Shown here piece after piece: positions 25,259 to 37,142 of a stretch of 64,000 nt of DNA. Below the pieces are notes generated by a model. It was not told the DNA's origin. It was given only the letters and a program-made list of their open reading frames with translations, and searched no databases. A program made the position numbers and the translations under genes. How positions within the stretch are numbered: position 1 is the stretch's first letter; each line of letters opens with the position of its first letter. The stretch is taken from NCBI RefSeq assembly GCF_003967275.1, contig NZ_AP018721.1, positions 2,418,001-2,482,000 on the forward strand, given 5' to 3'. The stretch is from Sulfuritortus calidifontis. GTDB lineage: Bacteria > Pseudomonadota > Gammaproteobacteria > Burkholderiales > Thiobacillaceae.

Positions 25259-25693
25259 TTACTTCGCGGCGATGAAATCGAAACGCCCATCCGGCAACTC
25301 CTTGAAGCTGCCGACATGCCTGCCCAGGTCGTCCGGTTTGCGGGCGAAACGCTGGATCCGGCAACTGGCGGTGCTGATGGCGTAATAGGCCTGGTTCAGT
25401 TCGGCGATGTGGATCGGCTCGACGTATTCCTGCGGTGGGTAATACAGTTCGATCGCCGCTCTGCGCGGCACGTTTTCGATGCGCAGCGCCTCCACGCAGT
25501 CCGGCATGCGGTGCGCGATCAGGTCGATGTTGACCGTGTCCTGCCAGAACCAGTTCTGGTCCCGGCTGACGCCAATGTAGTGGTCGCGCCCCTCGATGAC
25601 ATACATGGCCCGGTCGTAGAGGCAGCCGGACAGCGACAGCGCCAGGGTCGCGATCAGGCCGGCTCGTAGCAGATGGCGTTTGTTCCGGGACAT
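25259..25693 (-). CDS. small predicted lipoprotein of unknown function
   Basis: A 144-residue protein with a basic N-terminus, a hydrophobic stretch and a lipobox LSGC with Cys near residue 23, so it should be processed by signal peptidase II and anchored in the envelope. The mature part has two further cysteines that could form a disulfide (MPDCVEAL and STASCRIQRF), but no domain I recognise. ATG 25693 is chosen because it begins the signal peptide. It lies 52 bp after ybiT in the same direction. Residues following the lipobox Cys are Leu-Tyr-Asp, which does not decide inner versus outer membrane. Confidence 0.7.
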   Translation of the reverse strand: MSRNKRHLLRAGLIATLALSLSGCLYDRAMYVIEGRDHYIGVSRDQNWFWQDTVNIDLIAHRMPDCVEALRIENVPRRAAIELYYPPQEYVEPIHIAELNQAYYAISTASCRIQRFARKPDDLGRHVGSFKELPDGRFDFIAAK

Positions 25694-25745
25694 ATCACCC
25701 TCCTTGCAGCGCAAGCCTAACTGCAGGCCGGCGCAGGGACAAGCC

Positions 25746-27338
<1,593 letters not shown>

Positions 27339-27370
27339 AACGAAGCCTTCAAACGAATTGAAGGCGCATT

Positions 27371-29368
27371 TTACCCGAGGGCGGTGTGGTCCGCCTGCGG
27401 CCGGTCCAGATGGTAGCCCTGGACCATGTCGACGCCGAATTCCTGCAAGACCTGCAGGGTGGCCTCGTCCTCCACGCATTCGGCGACCGAGCTGACCCCG
27501 AGGCCGCGGGCCATCTCCAGCATCGCCCGCACGAACACCTGGCTTTGCTCATCGTGTGCCAGGTCGCGGATGAACATGCCGTCGATCTTGATGGTGTCGA
27601 CCACGATGTGCTTGAGATAGGCAAAGGAAGCGAAGCCGGCGCCGAAGTCGTCGAGGCAGATGCGGCAGCCGAGTTCGCGCAACTCGCGAATGAAACGCTC
27701 GGCATCGATCAGGTCGGACAGGGCGGCGGTCTCGGTCAGCTCCACCATGAGCCGCCTCGGCTCCACATCGTGCGCTTTCAATTGCTCGGCGATATAACGC
27801 GGCGTATCCGGATCGTCGAAGGTACGGCCGGAGACGTTGATCGCAATCGGCGGCATCGCCGGATTGCGCTGCAACTGGCGGATGCACTCGCGGATGACCC
27901 AGCGATCGATCTCCACGATCTGGCCGCTGCGCTCGGCGACGGGGATGAAGAAGTTGGGCAGCACCAGCTGGCCGGCCCGCTCGTCCCGCATGCGTAGCAA
28001 GGCCTCGAGATGGACCAGGCGGCGCTCGGGCATGGCATAGATGCCCTGGAACAGCAGGCTGAACAGGCCGGCCTCCAGCGCCACGCTGATCCGCTCCCGC
28101 CAGGTCAGTACCGCCAGGTTGGCCTCGATCGAGCCGCGCTCGGGCCGGTACATGCGCCAGTTGTTCTTGCCCATCTGCTTGGCCTGGTACATGGCGGCGT
28201 CGGCATAGGCCAGCAGGGTCTCGGGGTCGCTGGCATGGGTCGGGAATAGCGCCACGCCCAGGCTGCAGGACAGGCGCAGCAGCTGGCCGCCGGCCTCGAA
28301 GCGCATATTGCCCAGCGCGGTGACGATGCGCGAGGCCAGGGCCGTCACCTCGGCCTCGGTCGTCGAGTGGGTGATCAGCACGAACTCATCGCCACCCAGC
28401 CGGCAGAAGGTCTCGTTGCGCCGCACCAGCTGGCCGATCTCACTGGCCACCTTGACCAGCACCAGATCACCCACTTGATGACCGAAGCTGTCGTTGATCA
28501 GCTTGAACTCATCCAGATCGAACAGCAGCAGGGCGCCCTCGCGCCGGTCACGGGCGGCGATGTCGAGCCGGCGTTGCAGTTCGCGCCGGAAATAATGTCG
28601 GTTGTAAAGGCCGGTCAGGCTGTCGCGTTCGGCCAGGAACAACAAATGATTCTGGGACTCCCGGAGTTCCGCCTCGCGCTCGTTCAAGGCCTTGGCCATA
28701 CAGTTGAAGGCGAACACCAGGCGACCCACCTCGTCCTGGCCGGCGACAGGCAAGCTCACGTCGAATCGACCCTGGGCCACCGCCTCGGCCGCCCCGGTCA
28801 GACCATGCAACTGCCGGGTCAGCCAAACCATGACCGCCGTCAGCAACAGCAGGGAGAGCAATATCAACAGACCGGCAATGGCCAGGCTCTGCACCATGGC
28901 CTCGTCCTTGGCGTCGTGCAGAAATCGGGTGCTGACGCCAAAACGCAGGATACCCAGGCGCTGGCCAGCCAGGGTGACCGGCATGGCCGTATCGTAGATG
29001 CCGTCGCCGCCATCCTGGCCGATATCGGAATCCAGCTGGGGCAGGCGCCGCCCCCAGCTGAAGCCCGATTCGGCAAACCGTTGCCCGCGGCCATCCAGCA
29101 GCAACAGATAGTCCAGGCCGCTGTTGCGTCGGGTGTCGTCCAGGATATCCTTGGCTACGGCGTAATCGCTCTGGACCAGGGGCCCGGCCAGGGCCACGTT
29201 GAGCAGGGCGGAAACCTCGCGCAGGCGCAGGTTGGCCTGTTCGCGCAGATGCAGCTCGACATCCTGGATGTGGCTGTAGACGAGAAAACCCAGCAGCAGC
29301 GATTGCACCAGCAGGGTCATGGCGACCAGCCTGACGCGGAGCGAGTGAAACAGGGAAACCGTGCGCAT
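27371..29368 (-). CDS. membrane GGDEF-EAL c-di-GMP enzyme
   Basis: A 665-residue bifunctional-type protein. TM segments near 12-32 and 155-178 flank a ~120-residue periplasmic sensor domain, followed by HAMP (to ~235), GGDEF (~245-405) and EAL (~425-665). The cyclase motif is intact ([10 protein letters not shown]), but the upstream inhibitory-site position reads RRNE instead of RxxD. The EAL domain looks active (LEALLR, DDFG, and the late Glu in ECVE). It could therefore make and break c-di-GMP. It starts 3 bp after the PhnD-like periplasmic protein gene, suggesting that protein feeds its sensor domain. Confidence 0.9.
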   Translation of the reverse strand: MRTVSLFHSLRVRLVAMTLLVQSLLLGFLVYSHIQDVELHLREQANLRLREVSALLNVALAGPLVQSDYAVAKDILDDTRRNSGLDYLLLLDGRGQRFAESGFSWGRRLPQLDSDIGQDGGDGIYDTAMPVTLAGQRLGILRFGVSTRFLHDAKDEAMVQSLAIAGLLILLSLLLLTAVMVWLTRQLHGLTGAAEAVAQGRFDVSLPVAGQDEVGRLVFAFNCMAKALNEREAELRESQNHLLFLAERDSLTGLYNRHYFRRELQRRLDIAARDRREGALLLFDLDEFKLINDSFGHQVGDLVLVKVASEIGQLVRRNETFCRLGGDEFVLITHSTTEAEVTALASRIVTALGNMRFEAGGQLLRLSCSLGVALFPTHASDPETLLAYADAAMYQAKQMGKNNWRMYRPERGSIEANLAVLTWRERISVALEAGLFSLLFQGIYAMPERRLVHLEALLRMRDERAGQLVLPNFFIPVAERSGQIVEIDRWVIRECIRQLQRNPAMPPIAINVSGRTFDDPDTPRYIAEQLKAHDVEPRRLMVELTETAALSDLIDAERFIRELRELGCRICLDDFGAGFASFAYLKHIVVDTIKIDGMFIRDLAHDEQSQVFVRAMLEMARGLGVSSVAECVEDEATLQVLQEFGVDMVQGYHLDRPQADHTALG

Positions 29369-29371
29369 GGC

Positions 29372-30226
29372 CTACTTGCGCACGTCGCGAAGATGCTTGC
29401 GCAGCTTTTTGACGTAAGGGTCGGTGGCCTTGAGTTCACCTCCATTGGCCGCTTCGATGCCTTTGAGGCCCGACTGCTTGAGGAAGGCCTGGCCGGCGGA
29501 GCTGACCGAGAAGCGGGACAGGGCCTGCACCAACCGCGCCTGCTCCTCACGGCCCATGCCCGGGTGGCTGATGAAATACTGGCTGGGCATGGCCGACGAC
29601 TTGGCCAGGATGCGCAATTGCTGGCGGGTCTCGTCCGGCAGCTGGGCCAGCGGCAGGCAGCCGATCATGCCGGCCGGGGCTTGGCGATTGATCACGGCCA
29701 GCGCGACATTGTTGTGCGAACGGGCCTCGTAATGGCCGAAATCGCCCCCTTCGACCAGGCCGGCCTGTTCCAGCAAGTCGACACCGAGCATGGTCACCAG
29801 GGCCAATTTGTCGGGCTCGGCGATCCGGCTGTCCTTGAGGTCCTGCAGGGTTCTGGCGGTCGAGGAATTGGCCACGATAATGCAGGCCTCGACCGGCGCC
29901 TGGTAACGGGCGATCGGCTGATAACCGACCTCCTGTTGGGCATAGCGGGCGAAATGCGGTGCCACCACGGCAAGATCGAACTCCCGCTCGGCCAAGCGCT
30001 CGATATAACTGTGGAAATCACCCGCCGTCCTCAGTTCCACGGCATAGCCCAGGTCGGCCTGGAGGAACTCGCGCAAGGGCTGATACAGGGTGACCAGGGT
30101 GCGCGCGCTCAGATTCGGAAACAGCCCGATGCTCAGGGTCTTCGCCTGGGGTGGCTGCGCCGCGGCCGGCAGGGCTGCCGCCAGCACAAGCAGCCAGCCC
30201 GAAACCAACCACCACCTAGCCGGCAT
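29372..30226 (-). CDS. PhnD-like periplasmic substrate-binding protein
   Basis: A 284-residue protein of the phosphate/phosphonate/oxyanion-binding PhnD superfamily. A signal peptide ends AAAQ near residue 23, followed by the family opening LSIGLFPNLSARTLVTLYQPLRE (residues ~31-53). A LRTAGDFHSYIERLAEREFDLAVVAPHF element and a late helix FLKQSGLKG near residue 257 are also typical. No ABC permease or ATPase genes are adjacent. Instead it lies between argA (its ATG directly follows the argA stop) and a membrane GGDEF-EAL protein, 3 bp apart. That layout suggests a sensory rather than a transport role. The ligand is unknown. Confidence 0.82.
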   Translation of the reverse strand: MPARWWLVSGWLLVLAAALPAAAQPPQAKTLSIGLFPNLSARTLVTLYQPLREFLQADLGYAVELRTAGDFHSYIERLAEREFDLAVVAPHFARYAQQEVGYQPIARYQAPVEACIIVANSSTARTLQDLKDSRIAEPDKLALVTMLGVDLLEQAGLVEGGDFGHYEARSHNNVALAVINRQAPAGMIGCLPLAQLPDETRQQLRILAKSSAMPSQYFISHPGMGREEQARLVQALSRFSVSSAGQAFLKQSGLKGIEAANGGELKATDPYVKKLRKHLRDVRK

Positions 30227-31540
30227 TCACAGCCCTTTCATGAAGACCTTGGACCGACGCTGCCAGTTATACAGCTCCTTGCGCGCCGCCGGCAGGTCGT
30301 CCGGCGTGGCCGGCGAGAAGCCGCGCTCGATGAACCAGTGGGCCGTGCGCGTAGTGAGCACGAACAGGCGCTTGAGCTTGGCCGCCCGGGCCGCTTCCTC
30401 CACCGCCTTGAGCAGGGCCTCGCCCCGGCCGCTGTCGCGAAAATCCGGATGCACCGCCAGGCAGGCCATCTCGCCCGCCCGCTCGCCGGCGAAGGGATAG
30501 AGCGCGGCGCAGCCGACGATGCGACCGTCCAGTTCGTCGACGAAGAATTGCTCGATCTCCTGCTCCAAGAGCTCGCGCGAGCGGCGGACCAGCACCCCTG
30601 CCTGCTCCAAGGGCTCGATCAACTGCAGCACGCCGCCGACATCGGCGATGGTCGCCGGCCGCAAGGTCTCGACCGGCCGCGCCGTGACCAGGGTGCCGAC
30701 GCCCTCGTGGGTGAACAGTTCCATGAGCAGGGCGCCATCGACATCGGCGCTGACCAGGTGGGCGCGGCGCACCCCCGAGCGGCAGGCCTCGACCGCATGC
30801 GGCAGATAGAGTTTCATGTCGCCGTCCGGCAGCTTCTTCAGCACCTTCGCCGCCTCGGCCACGGTGATCTGGCTGATCCGTTCGCCCTGGGCGTCGACCG
30901 TGTCGCCGTGGTCGAGCAGGAAGATCAGCTTCTCCGCCTTGAGCTGGATGGCAGCGGCGGTGGCCACCTCTTCCAGGGTCAGGTTGAACACCTCGCCGGT
31001 CGGCGAGTAGCCCAGCGGCGACAGCAGCACGATATCGCCGGCAGCGAGCCGGGCGTTGATGGCGTCGGCCGCCACCTTGCGCACCTCACCGGTGAACAGG
31101 AGGTCCACCCCCTCGACCACGCCGAGCGGCTTGGCCGTGACGAAGTTGCCTGAGGCGACGCGAATCTCGGCGCCGGCCATGGGCGTGTTGGGCAGGCCGA
31201 TGGAGAGCAGGCTCTCGATGTCGACCCGGACCGAGCCGACGGCATCCTTGACGTGCTCCAGGGTCTCGGCGTCGGTCACCCGCCGGCCCTGCACGTATTG
31301 CGCCTCGCCGGTCAGTCGCTCCTCGACCTGGGGCCGCACGCCGTGGACCAGGACCAGGCGCACGCCCAGGGCGTTGAGCAGGTTGACGTCGTGGATGAGG
31401 TCGACGAAATCGGGCCGCAGCATGGCGTCGCCGCCGAAGGCGATGACGAAGGTCTTGCCGCGGAAGGCGTGGATGTAAGGCGCGGCGGAGCGGAACCAGT
31501 CGACGAAGGAGGTCTCGGTTTCTTGTGTCGGTTTGATCAT
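30227..31540 (-). CDS. argA: amino-acid N-acetyltransferase (N-acetylglutamate synthase)
   Basis: First step of arginine synthesis: acetyl-CoA plus glutamate gives N-acetylglutamate. Length is 437 residues (E. coli 443). The N-terminal amino-acid-kinase-like domain (to ~285) begins SFVDWFRSAAPYIHAFRGKT and contains the arginine-feedback region. The C-terminal GNAT domain has the acetyl-CoA loop with AVHPDFRDSGRGEALL near 360. The stop abuts the start of the PhnD-like gene. It is 46 bp after rsmE. Confidence 0.95.
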   Translation of the reverse strand: MIKPTQETETSFVDWFRSAAPYIHAFRGKTFVIAFGGDAMLRPDFVDLIHDVNLLNALGVRLVLVHGVRPQVEERLTGEAQYVQGRRVTDAETLEHVKDAVGSVRVDIESLLSIGLPNTPMAGAEIRVASGNFVTAKPLGVVEGVDLLFTGEVRKVAADAINARLAAGDIVLLSPLGYSPTGEVFNLTLEEVATAAAIQLKAEKLIFLLDHGDTVDAQGERISQITVAEAAKVLKKLPDGDMKLYLPHAVEACRSGVRRAHLVSADVDGALLMELFTHEGVGTLVTARPVETLRPATIADVGGVLQLIEPLEQAGVLVRRSRELLEQEIEQFFVDELDGRIVGCAALYPFAGERAGEMACLAVHPDFRDSGRGEALLKAVEEAARAAKLKRLFVLTTRTAHWFIERGFSPATPDDLPAARKELYNWQRRSKVFMKGL

Positions 31541-31586
31541 GGTCTCGCTCGTTCTTCTCCTGCGCCAACTATATCAATGTTCGGTC

Positions 31587-32318
31587 TCAGAAATCGCCCC
31601 AAACCGCCTGCATGGCGGCCATCGCCGCGAGGGCTGCGGTTTCCGTGCGAAGGATGCGCGGCCCCAGGCGCAGCGGCCGGAAGCCGGCCAGCCTTGCCAG
31701 CTCCGCCTCTGCCGGATCGAAGCCGCCTTCCGGCCCGGCCAGGAGCCAGACCCGGCCGCCGGGCCTGGCCAATTCGGCCAGGCGGCTGCCGCCTTCCGGG
31801 TCGAGCAGGAAGCGGGTCGCATCCTCGCTCTTCGCCTCGGCCAGCCAACTGGTGAAGCCCACCAGCGGCCGCACTTCGGGCACCCGGTTGCGGCCGCTCT
31901 GCTCGCAGGCGGAGACCGCGATGCCCTGCCAGTGCCGCCGCCGCTTCTCGGCCCGCTCGGCGTCGAGCTTGACCACGCTGCGGCGCATGGCCAGGGGCAC
32001 GATGCCGGCCACCCCGAGTTCGACCGCCTTCTGGATGGTGTAGTCCATGCGCTCGCCGGCCGAGATGCCCTGGGCCAGCCAGATCTCCAGCGGCGACTCA
32101 CGCTGGGGGGCCTGCCGCTCGCGGCACTCGACCCAGGCCGCCTTGCCCTTGGCCTCGAGCACGCCGGCATATTCGCCGCCGTCGCCGTTGAACAGCATCA
32201 CGGCCGCGCCCGGCTTGAGGCGCAGGGCGCCCAAGGCGTGGCGGGCGACGGCCTCGGGCAGGACGATGCGAGCGCCCGGGGCGAGGGCGGCTTCGACGTA
32301 GAAACGGGGCACGGACAT
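31587..32318 (-). CDS. rsmE: 16S rRNA (uracil1498-N3)-methyltransferase
   Basis: SPOUT-class RNA methyltransferase, 243 residues from ATG 32318, which matches the family length. The N-terminus MSVPRFYVE is the usual start. The C-terminal knot carries LLAGPEGGFDPAEAELA and LGPRILRTETAALAA, the SAM-binding signature. An upstream in-frame start was not used because it adds a low-complexity leader. It is transcribed away from the thioredoxin-like gene, 67 bp distant, and leads the argA operon. Confidence 0.95.
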   Translation of the reverse strand: MSVPRFYVEAALAPGARIVLPEAVARHALGALRLKPGAAVMLFNGDGGEYAGVLEAKGKAAWVECRERQAPQRESPLEIWLAQGISAGERMDYTIQKAVELGVAGIVPLAMRRSVVKLDAERAEKRRRHWQGIAVSACEQSGRNRVPEVRPLVGFTSWLAEAKSEDATRFLLDPEGGSRLAELARPGGRVWLLAGPEGGFDPAEAELARLAGFRPLRLGPRILRTETAALAAMAAMQAVWGDF

Positions 32319-32385
32319 GGCGGGCGGGCTCGAAGATGCAGATGATATTATCGGTGCAATTCCCATCTAATTGAGATTTCGAGCC

Positions 32386-32940
32386 ATGGTGCGAATGGAA
32401 ACCCCGGTCTGCGACTTCGGCTGGCCGGCCCCCGATTTCGACCTGCCGGGCGTCGACGGCAAGCGCTATTCACTGAAGGGCGTGGCCGGCCCGAATGGCC
32501 TCCTGGTCATGTTCATCTGCAACCACTGCCCCTACGTGAAGGCGGTGATCGAGCGCATCGTGCGCGACGTCGATGAACTCAGGCAGCATGGCGTCCATGC
32601 CATCGCCATCATGGCCAACGACCCGGCCGACTATCCGGAGGACTCCTTCGACAACATGAAGCGGGTGGCCGAGCAGTATCGCTTCCCCATGCCTTATGTC
32701 TGGGACGAAAGCCAGGCCGTGGCCCGCGCCTACGGCGCGGTCTGCACCCCGGATTTCTTCGGCTTCAACAATAGGCTGGAGCTGCAGTACCGCGGCCGGC
32801 TGGACGCCTCGCGCAAGGAAACGGCGCCCGAAGGCGTCCGCCGCGACCTGTTCGAGGCCATGCTCGAGGTGGCCCGCACCGGCCATGGCCCGAAGGACCA
32901 GATCCCGAGCATGGGCTGCTCGATCAAGTGGCGGGCATGA
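32386..32940 (+). CDS. thioredoxin-fold peroxiredoxin-like protein (CNHC motif)
   Basis: A 184-residue cytoplasmic protein of the AhpC/TSA-thioredoxin superfamily. The possible redox motif CNHC lies at residues 45-48 (FICNHCPY) after the typical FDLPGVDGK opening. It belongs to a widespread but uncharacterised thioredoxin family that ends MGCSIKW. The start could be ATG 32386 or ATG 32395; I chose the former. Its end overlaps the inositol-monophosphatase-like gene as ATGA, so both are co-translated. The function is not established. Confidence 0.78.
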   Translation: MVRMETPVCDFGWPAPDFDLPGVDGKRYSLKGVAGPNGLLVMFICNHCPYVKAVIERIVRDVDELRQHGVHAIAIMANDPADYPEDSFDNMKRVAEQYRFPMPYVWDESQAVARAYGAVCTPDFFGFNNRLELQYRGRLDASRKETAPEGVRRDLFEAMLEVARTGHGPKDQIPSMGCSIKWRA

Positions 32941-33728
32941 GCGAACTCCTTCAGCAGGTCTGCGTGGCCGTGCGCAAGATCGGCCGCGAGCAGGTCATGC
33001 CGCGTTATTTGAAGGTGGCGCACGAGCGCAAGACCGACGGCAGCCTGCTGACCGAAGCGGACGTCGCCACCCAGCACGCCCTGATCGAGGAACTGAGCCG
33101 GATCGCCCCTTACCCGGTCCTGGGCGAAGAGATGACCGAGGCCGAGCAAGAGCGCCTCTGGGCGGAGGGCCAGGACGGCCTCTGGTGCGTCGATCCGATC
33201 GACGGCACGACCAATTTCGTCACCGGCCTGCCTTTCTTCGCCATCTCGGTCGCCCTGATCAAGCAAGGCCGACCGATGATCGGCGTGGTCTACGACCCCC
33301 GCGGCGACGAGTTGTTCTACGCCGAGGCCGGCGGCGGCGCCTGGCTGGACGGTGACCGGCTGCCGATCAAGCCGCCGCCGCCCGTTCTCAAGCGCTGCAT
33401 CGCCGGGGTCGACTTCAAGCGCTTGACCCGGCCCCTGGCCATCCGCCTGGCTGGGGAGCACCCCTACAGCTCACAGCGCAACCTGGGCGCCAGCACCCTG
33501 GACTGGTGCTATCTGGCGGCCGGCCGCCTGCACGTCTATCTGCATGGCGGCCAGAAACTCTGGGACTATGCCGCTGGCTCCCTGATCCTGCTCGAAGCCG
33601 GCGGGGCCGCCGCGACCTTCGACCAGGACGACTTCTGGCAGGGCGATGTCTGGAAACGCCCGGTGGTAGCCGGCCTGAGCCCGGAGCTGTTGGACGAATG
33701 GCGCCGCTGGGTCCGCGCCGGCGAATAA
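32937..33728 (+). CDS. inositol monophosphatase family phosphatase
   Basis: Mg-dependent, Li-sensitive-type sugar or nucleotide phosphatase, 263 residues. Metal-site motifs are intact: GEE near 66, DPIDGTTNF near 86-94, and WDYAAGSLILLEAGG near 205. Members hydrolyse inositol phosphate, histidinol phosphate, PAP or fructose-1,6-bisphosphate. Its position before the Calvin/glycolysis genes makes a sugar-phosphate substrate conceivable, but the sequence does not decide. ATG 32937 is chosen because of the ATGA overlap. Confidence 0.88.
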   Translation: MSELLQQVCVAVRKIGREQVMPRYLKVAHERKTDGSLLTEADVATQHALIEELSRIAPYPVLGEEMTEAEQERLWAEGQDGLWCVDPIDGTTNFVTGLPFFAISVALIKQGRPMIGVVYDPRGDELFYAEAGGGAWLDGDRLPIKPPPPVLKRCIAGVDFKRLTRPLAIRLAGEHPYSSQRNLGASTLDWCYLAAGRLHVYLHGGQKLWDYAAGSLILLEAGGAAATFDQDDFWQGDVWKRPVVAGLSPELLDEWRRWVRAGE

Positions 33729-33849
33729 ATCCCCCATCCGGTCAATAAAAAACTTCTATTAGCCTCCGGGGGGCGGCCAAACCCTGATTTTTTCTGCCAT
33801 TCCACGGGTTGCCGGCCGCCAGCCCGCTCTGGCCGGCCTATCCCTCGGC

Positions 33850-33879
33850 TTGCCCTGTCCTGCGGCCCTAGGCCATAAT
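33850..33879 (+). promoter_or_regulatory. possible sigma70 promoter for tkt
   Basis: TTGCCC at 33850-33855 and CATAAT at 33874-33879 are 18 bp apart. They lie 61 bp before the transketolase ATG in the only sizeable leader of the carbon-metabolism block (33729-33939). A regulator such as CbbR might also bind here, but I could not fix a site. Confidence 0.4.
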
Positions 33880-33939
33880 CGACGACCTTTGCCCCTCAGC
33901 CGGGCCGCACAGATTTTTTTTATTGAGGAAACGAAAGAA

Positions 33940-35931
33940 ATGGCAACCCGCACCGAACTCGCCAATGCCATCCGCGTGCTCTCCATGGATGCCGTGCAGA
34001 AGGCCAACTCCGGCCACCCCGGCGCCCCCATGGGCATGGCGGACATCGCCGAAGTGCTGTGGAACCACCACCTGCGCCACAACCCGGCCAACCCCAAGTG
34101 GGCCGACCGCGACCGTTTCGTGCTGTCCAACGGCCACGGCTCGATGCTGATCTATTCCCTGCTGCACCTGACCGGCTATGACGTCTCCATCGACGACATC
34201 AAGAACTTCCGTCAGCTGCACTCCAAGACCCCGGGCCACCCCGAGTACGGCTACACCCCCGGCGTCGAGACCACCACCGGCCCGCTGGGCCAGGGCATCA
34301 CCAACGCCGTCGGCATGGCGCTGGCCGAGAAGCTGCTGGCGCACGAGTTCAACCGCCCGGGCTTCGACATCGTCAACCACCACACCTATGTCTTCCTCGG
34401 CGACGGCTGCATGATGGAAGGCATCTCCCACGAAGCCTGCGCGCTGGCCGGCACCTGGGGCCTGGGCAAGCTGATCGCCTTCTGGGACGACAACGGCATC
34501 TCCATCGACGGCCACGTCGAAGGCTGGTTCACCGACGACACCCCGAAGCGGTTCGAGGCCTACGGCTGGCATGTGGTGCGCAACGTCGACGGCCACAACG
34601 CCGAGGCGGTCGAGGCGGCCATCCTGGAAGCCAAGAAGCACACCGACAAGCCGACCCTGATCTGCTGCAAGACCGTGATCGGCAAGGGCTCGCCCAACAA
34701 GGAAGGCACCCACGACGTGCACGGCGCCGCCCTGGGCGATGCCGAGGTCGAGGCCACGCGCAAGCACCTGGGCTGGAAGCACCCCGCCTTCGAAATCCCG
34801 GCCGACGTCTACGAGGGCTGGAACGCCCGGACCAAGGGCGAGGGCCTGGAGAAGCTGTGGAACAACAAGTTCGCCGAGTACGCCAAGCAATACCCGGCCG
34901 AAGCCGCCGAGTTCAAGCGCCGCATGGCCGGCGAACTGCCGAGCGACTGGGCCGACCGGGTCAAGGCCGCGATCAAGCTGACCGCCGACAAGGCCGAGAC
35001 CGTGGCCACCCGCAAGGCCAGCCAGCTGGCGATCGAGCGCCTGGTCTCCACCCTGCCTGAGCGCGTCGGCGGTTCGGCCGACCTGACCGGCTCCAACCTG
35101 ACCAACTGGCCGGGCTGCCATACCCTGCACCGCAACCCGGGCGGCAACTACATCTCCTACGGCGTGCGCGAGTTCGGCATGGCCCACATCATGAACGGCA
35201 TGGCCCTGCACGGCGGCCTGCTGCCCTTCGGCGGCACCTTCCTGATGTTCTCGGAATACGCCCGCAACGCCCTGCGCATGTCGGCGCTGATGAAGCAGCG
35301 TGTGGTCTATGTCTTCACCCACGACTCCATCGGCCTGGGCGAGGACGGCCCGACCCACCAGCCGGTGGAGCAGACCGCCACCCTGCGCATGATCCCGAAC
35401 ATGAACGTCTGGCGTCCGTGCGACACCATGGAAACCGTGGTCGCCTGGGCCGCCGGCATCGAGAAGAAAGACGGCCCGACCAGCCTGATCCTGTCGCGCC
35501 AGAACCTGCCCTACATCAAGCGCAGCGACGCCCAAGTCGAGGCCATTCGCAAGGGCGGCTACGTCCTGGCCGAGGCCGACGGCGGCAAGGCCGACGTGGT
35601 GCTGATCGCCACCGGCTCCGAGGTCGAGCTGGCGCTGAAGGCCCAGGAGGCGCTGAAGGCCGATGGCATCAAGGCCCGCGTGGTCTCCATGCCCTGCACC
35701 AACGTGTTCGACAAGCAGGACCAGGCCTACAAGGACAGCGTCCTGCTGCCCACCGTGCACAAGGTCGCCATCGAGGCCGGCGTCACCGACGGCTGGTGGA
35801 AGTATGTCGGCCTGCGCGGCGCCGTGGTCGGCCTCGACCGCTTCGGCGAGTCGGCCCCGGCCGGCGCCCTGTTCAAGGAATTCGGCTTCACCGTGGACAA
35901 CGTGGTGAAGACCGTGAAGGGCGTGCTGTAA
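33940..35931 (+). CDS. tkt: transketolase
   Basis: Thiamine-diphosphate enzyme that moves two-carbon units between sugar phosphates in the Calvin and pentose phosphate pathways. 663 residues, normal length. The N-terminal catalytic His lies in [10 protein letters not shown]. The ThDP/Mg motif spans GDGCMMEG (near 155) to DDNGISIDG (near 186). The C-terminal pyrimidine-domain signature [19 protein letters not shown] is near 470. ATG 33940 has GAGG at 33924-33927 upstream; the upstream in-frame sequence is untypical. It heads the tkt-gap-pgk-pyk-fba block, where it serves RuBP regeneration if the host is autotrophic. Confidence 0.97.
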   Translation: MATRTELANAIRVLSMDAVQKANSGHPGAPMGMADIAEVLWNHHLRHNPANPKWADRDRFVLSNGHGSMLIYSLLHLTGYDVSIDDIKNFRQLHSKTPGHPEYGYTPGVETTTGPLGQGITNAVGMALAEKLLAHEFNRPGFDIVNHHTYVFLGDGCMMEGISHEACALAGTWGLGKLIAFWDDNGISIDGHVEGWFTDDTPKRFEAYGWHVVRNVDGHNAEAVEAAILEAKKHTDKPTLICCKTVIGKGSPNKEGTHDVHGAALGDAEVEATRKHLGWKHPAFEIPADVYEGWNARTKGEGLEKLWNNKFAEYAKQYPAEAAEFKRRMAGELPSDWADRVKAAIKLTADKAETVATRKASQLAIERLVSTLPERVGGSADLTGSNLTNWPGCHTLHRNPGGNYISYGVREFGMAHIMNGMALHGGLLPFGGTFLMFSEYARNALRMSALMKQRVVYVFTHDSIGLGEDGPTHQPVEQTATLRMIPNMNVWRPCDTMETVVAWAAGIEKKDGPTSLILSRQNLPYIKRSDAQVEAIRKGGYVLAEADGGKADVVLIATGSEVELALKAQEALKADGIKARVVSMPCTNVFDKQDQAYKDSVLLPTVHKVAIEAGVTDGWWKYVGLRGAVVGLDRFGESAPAGALFKEFGFTVDNVVKTVKGVL

Positions 35932-35939
35932 GCATTCAA

Positions 35940-35970
35940 GGGGCACCCACGGGTGCCCCTCCGGTTTTGC
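35940..35970 (+). terminator. hairpin between tkt and gap (weak terminator or attenuator)
   Basis: A 9-bp GGGGCACCC / GGGTGCCCC stem (35940-35959) is followed by TCCGGTTTT. The T-run is short and interrupted, so partial termination or mRNA 3'-end protection after tkt is likelier than full termination. Confidence 0.5.
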
Positions 35971-35981
35971 AACTTCAATAA

Positions 35982-36995
<1,014 letters not shown>

Positions 36996-36998
36996 GGA

Positions 36999-37086
36999 TC
37001 AGAGTTCAGGGATCGGGAATCAGATCGTTGTGCGGGCTTCGCCCGCACTTCTTTCTGATACCCGATTCCTGATCCCTGTCCTCTGA
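36999..37086. repeat. inverted pair of TCAGRRA-type 7-bp tandem repeats
   Basis: The left arm 36999-37026 reads as four heptads TCAGAGT, TCAGGGA, TCGGGAA, TCAGATC. The right arm (37055-37086, reverse complement) reads TCAGAGG, ACAGGGA, TCAGGAA, TCGGGTA, TCAG. The arms pair heptad by heptad with one extra unit on the right. The loop contains a perfect GTGCGGGC-ttc-GCCCGCAC hairpin (37030-37048). It starts 3 bp after the gap stop. Confidence 0.8.
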
Positions 37087-37089
37087 GGC

Positions 37090-37124
37090 GTAAGGCATAG
37101 GCCGACCTATCCCTTACACCTTAC
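37090..37124. repeat. inverted pair of GTAAGGN 7-bp repeats
   Basis: The left arm is GTAAGGC, ATAGG (37090-37101). The right arm read on the - strand is GTAAGGT, GTAAGGG, ATAGG (37124-37106). The two arms are separated by four bases, so they would fold into a compact hairpin immediately upstream of the pgk ribosome binding site (AGGAG at 37131-37135). Confidence 0.7.
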
Positions 37125-37142
37125 TTTCACAGGAGTTGAACC

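Noticed and set aside
28367-31153. A 928-codon open frame on the + strand
   Set aside because: It runs antisense to argA, the PhnD-like gene and the GGDEF-EAL gene, all of which have clear motifs. Its translation is rich in Gln, His and Gly, as expected for a shadow frame in GC-rich DNA.
33868-35946. A 692-codon open frame on the - strand opposite tkt
   Set aside because: Transketolase motifs are intact on the + strand. The antisense translation is low-complexity and matches no family.
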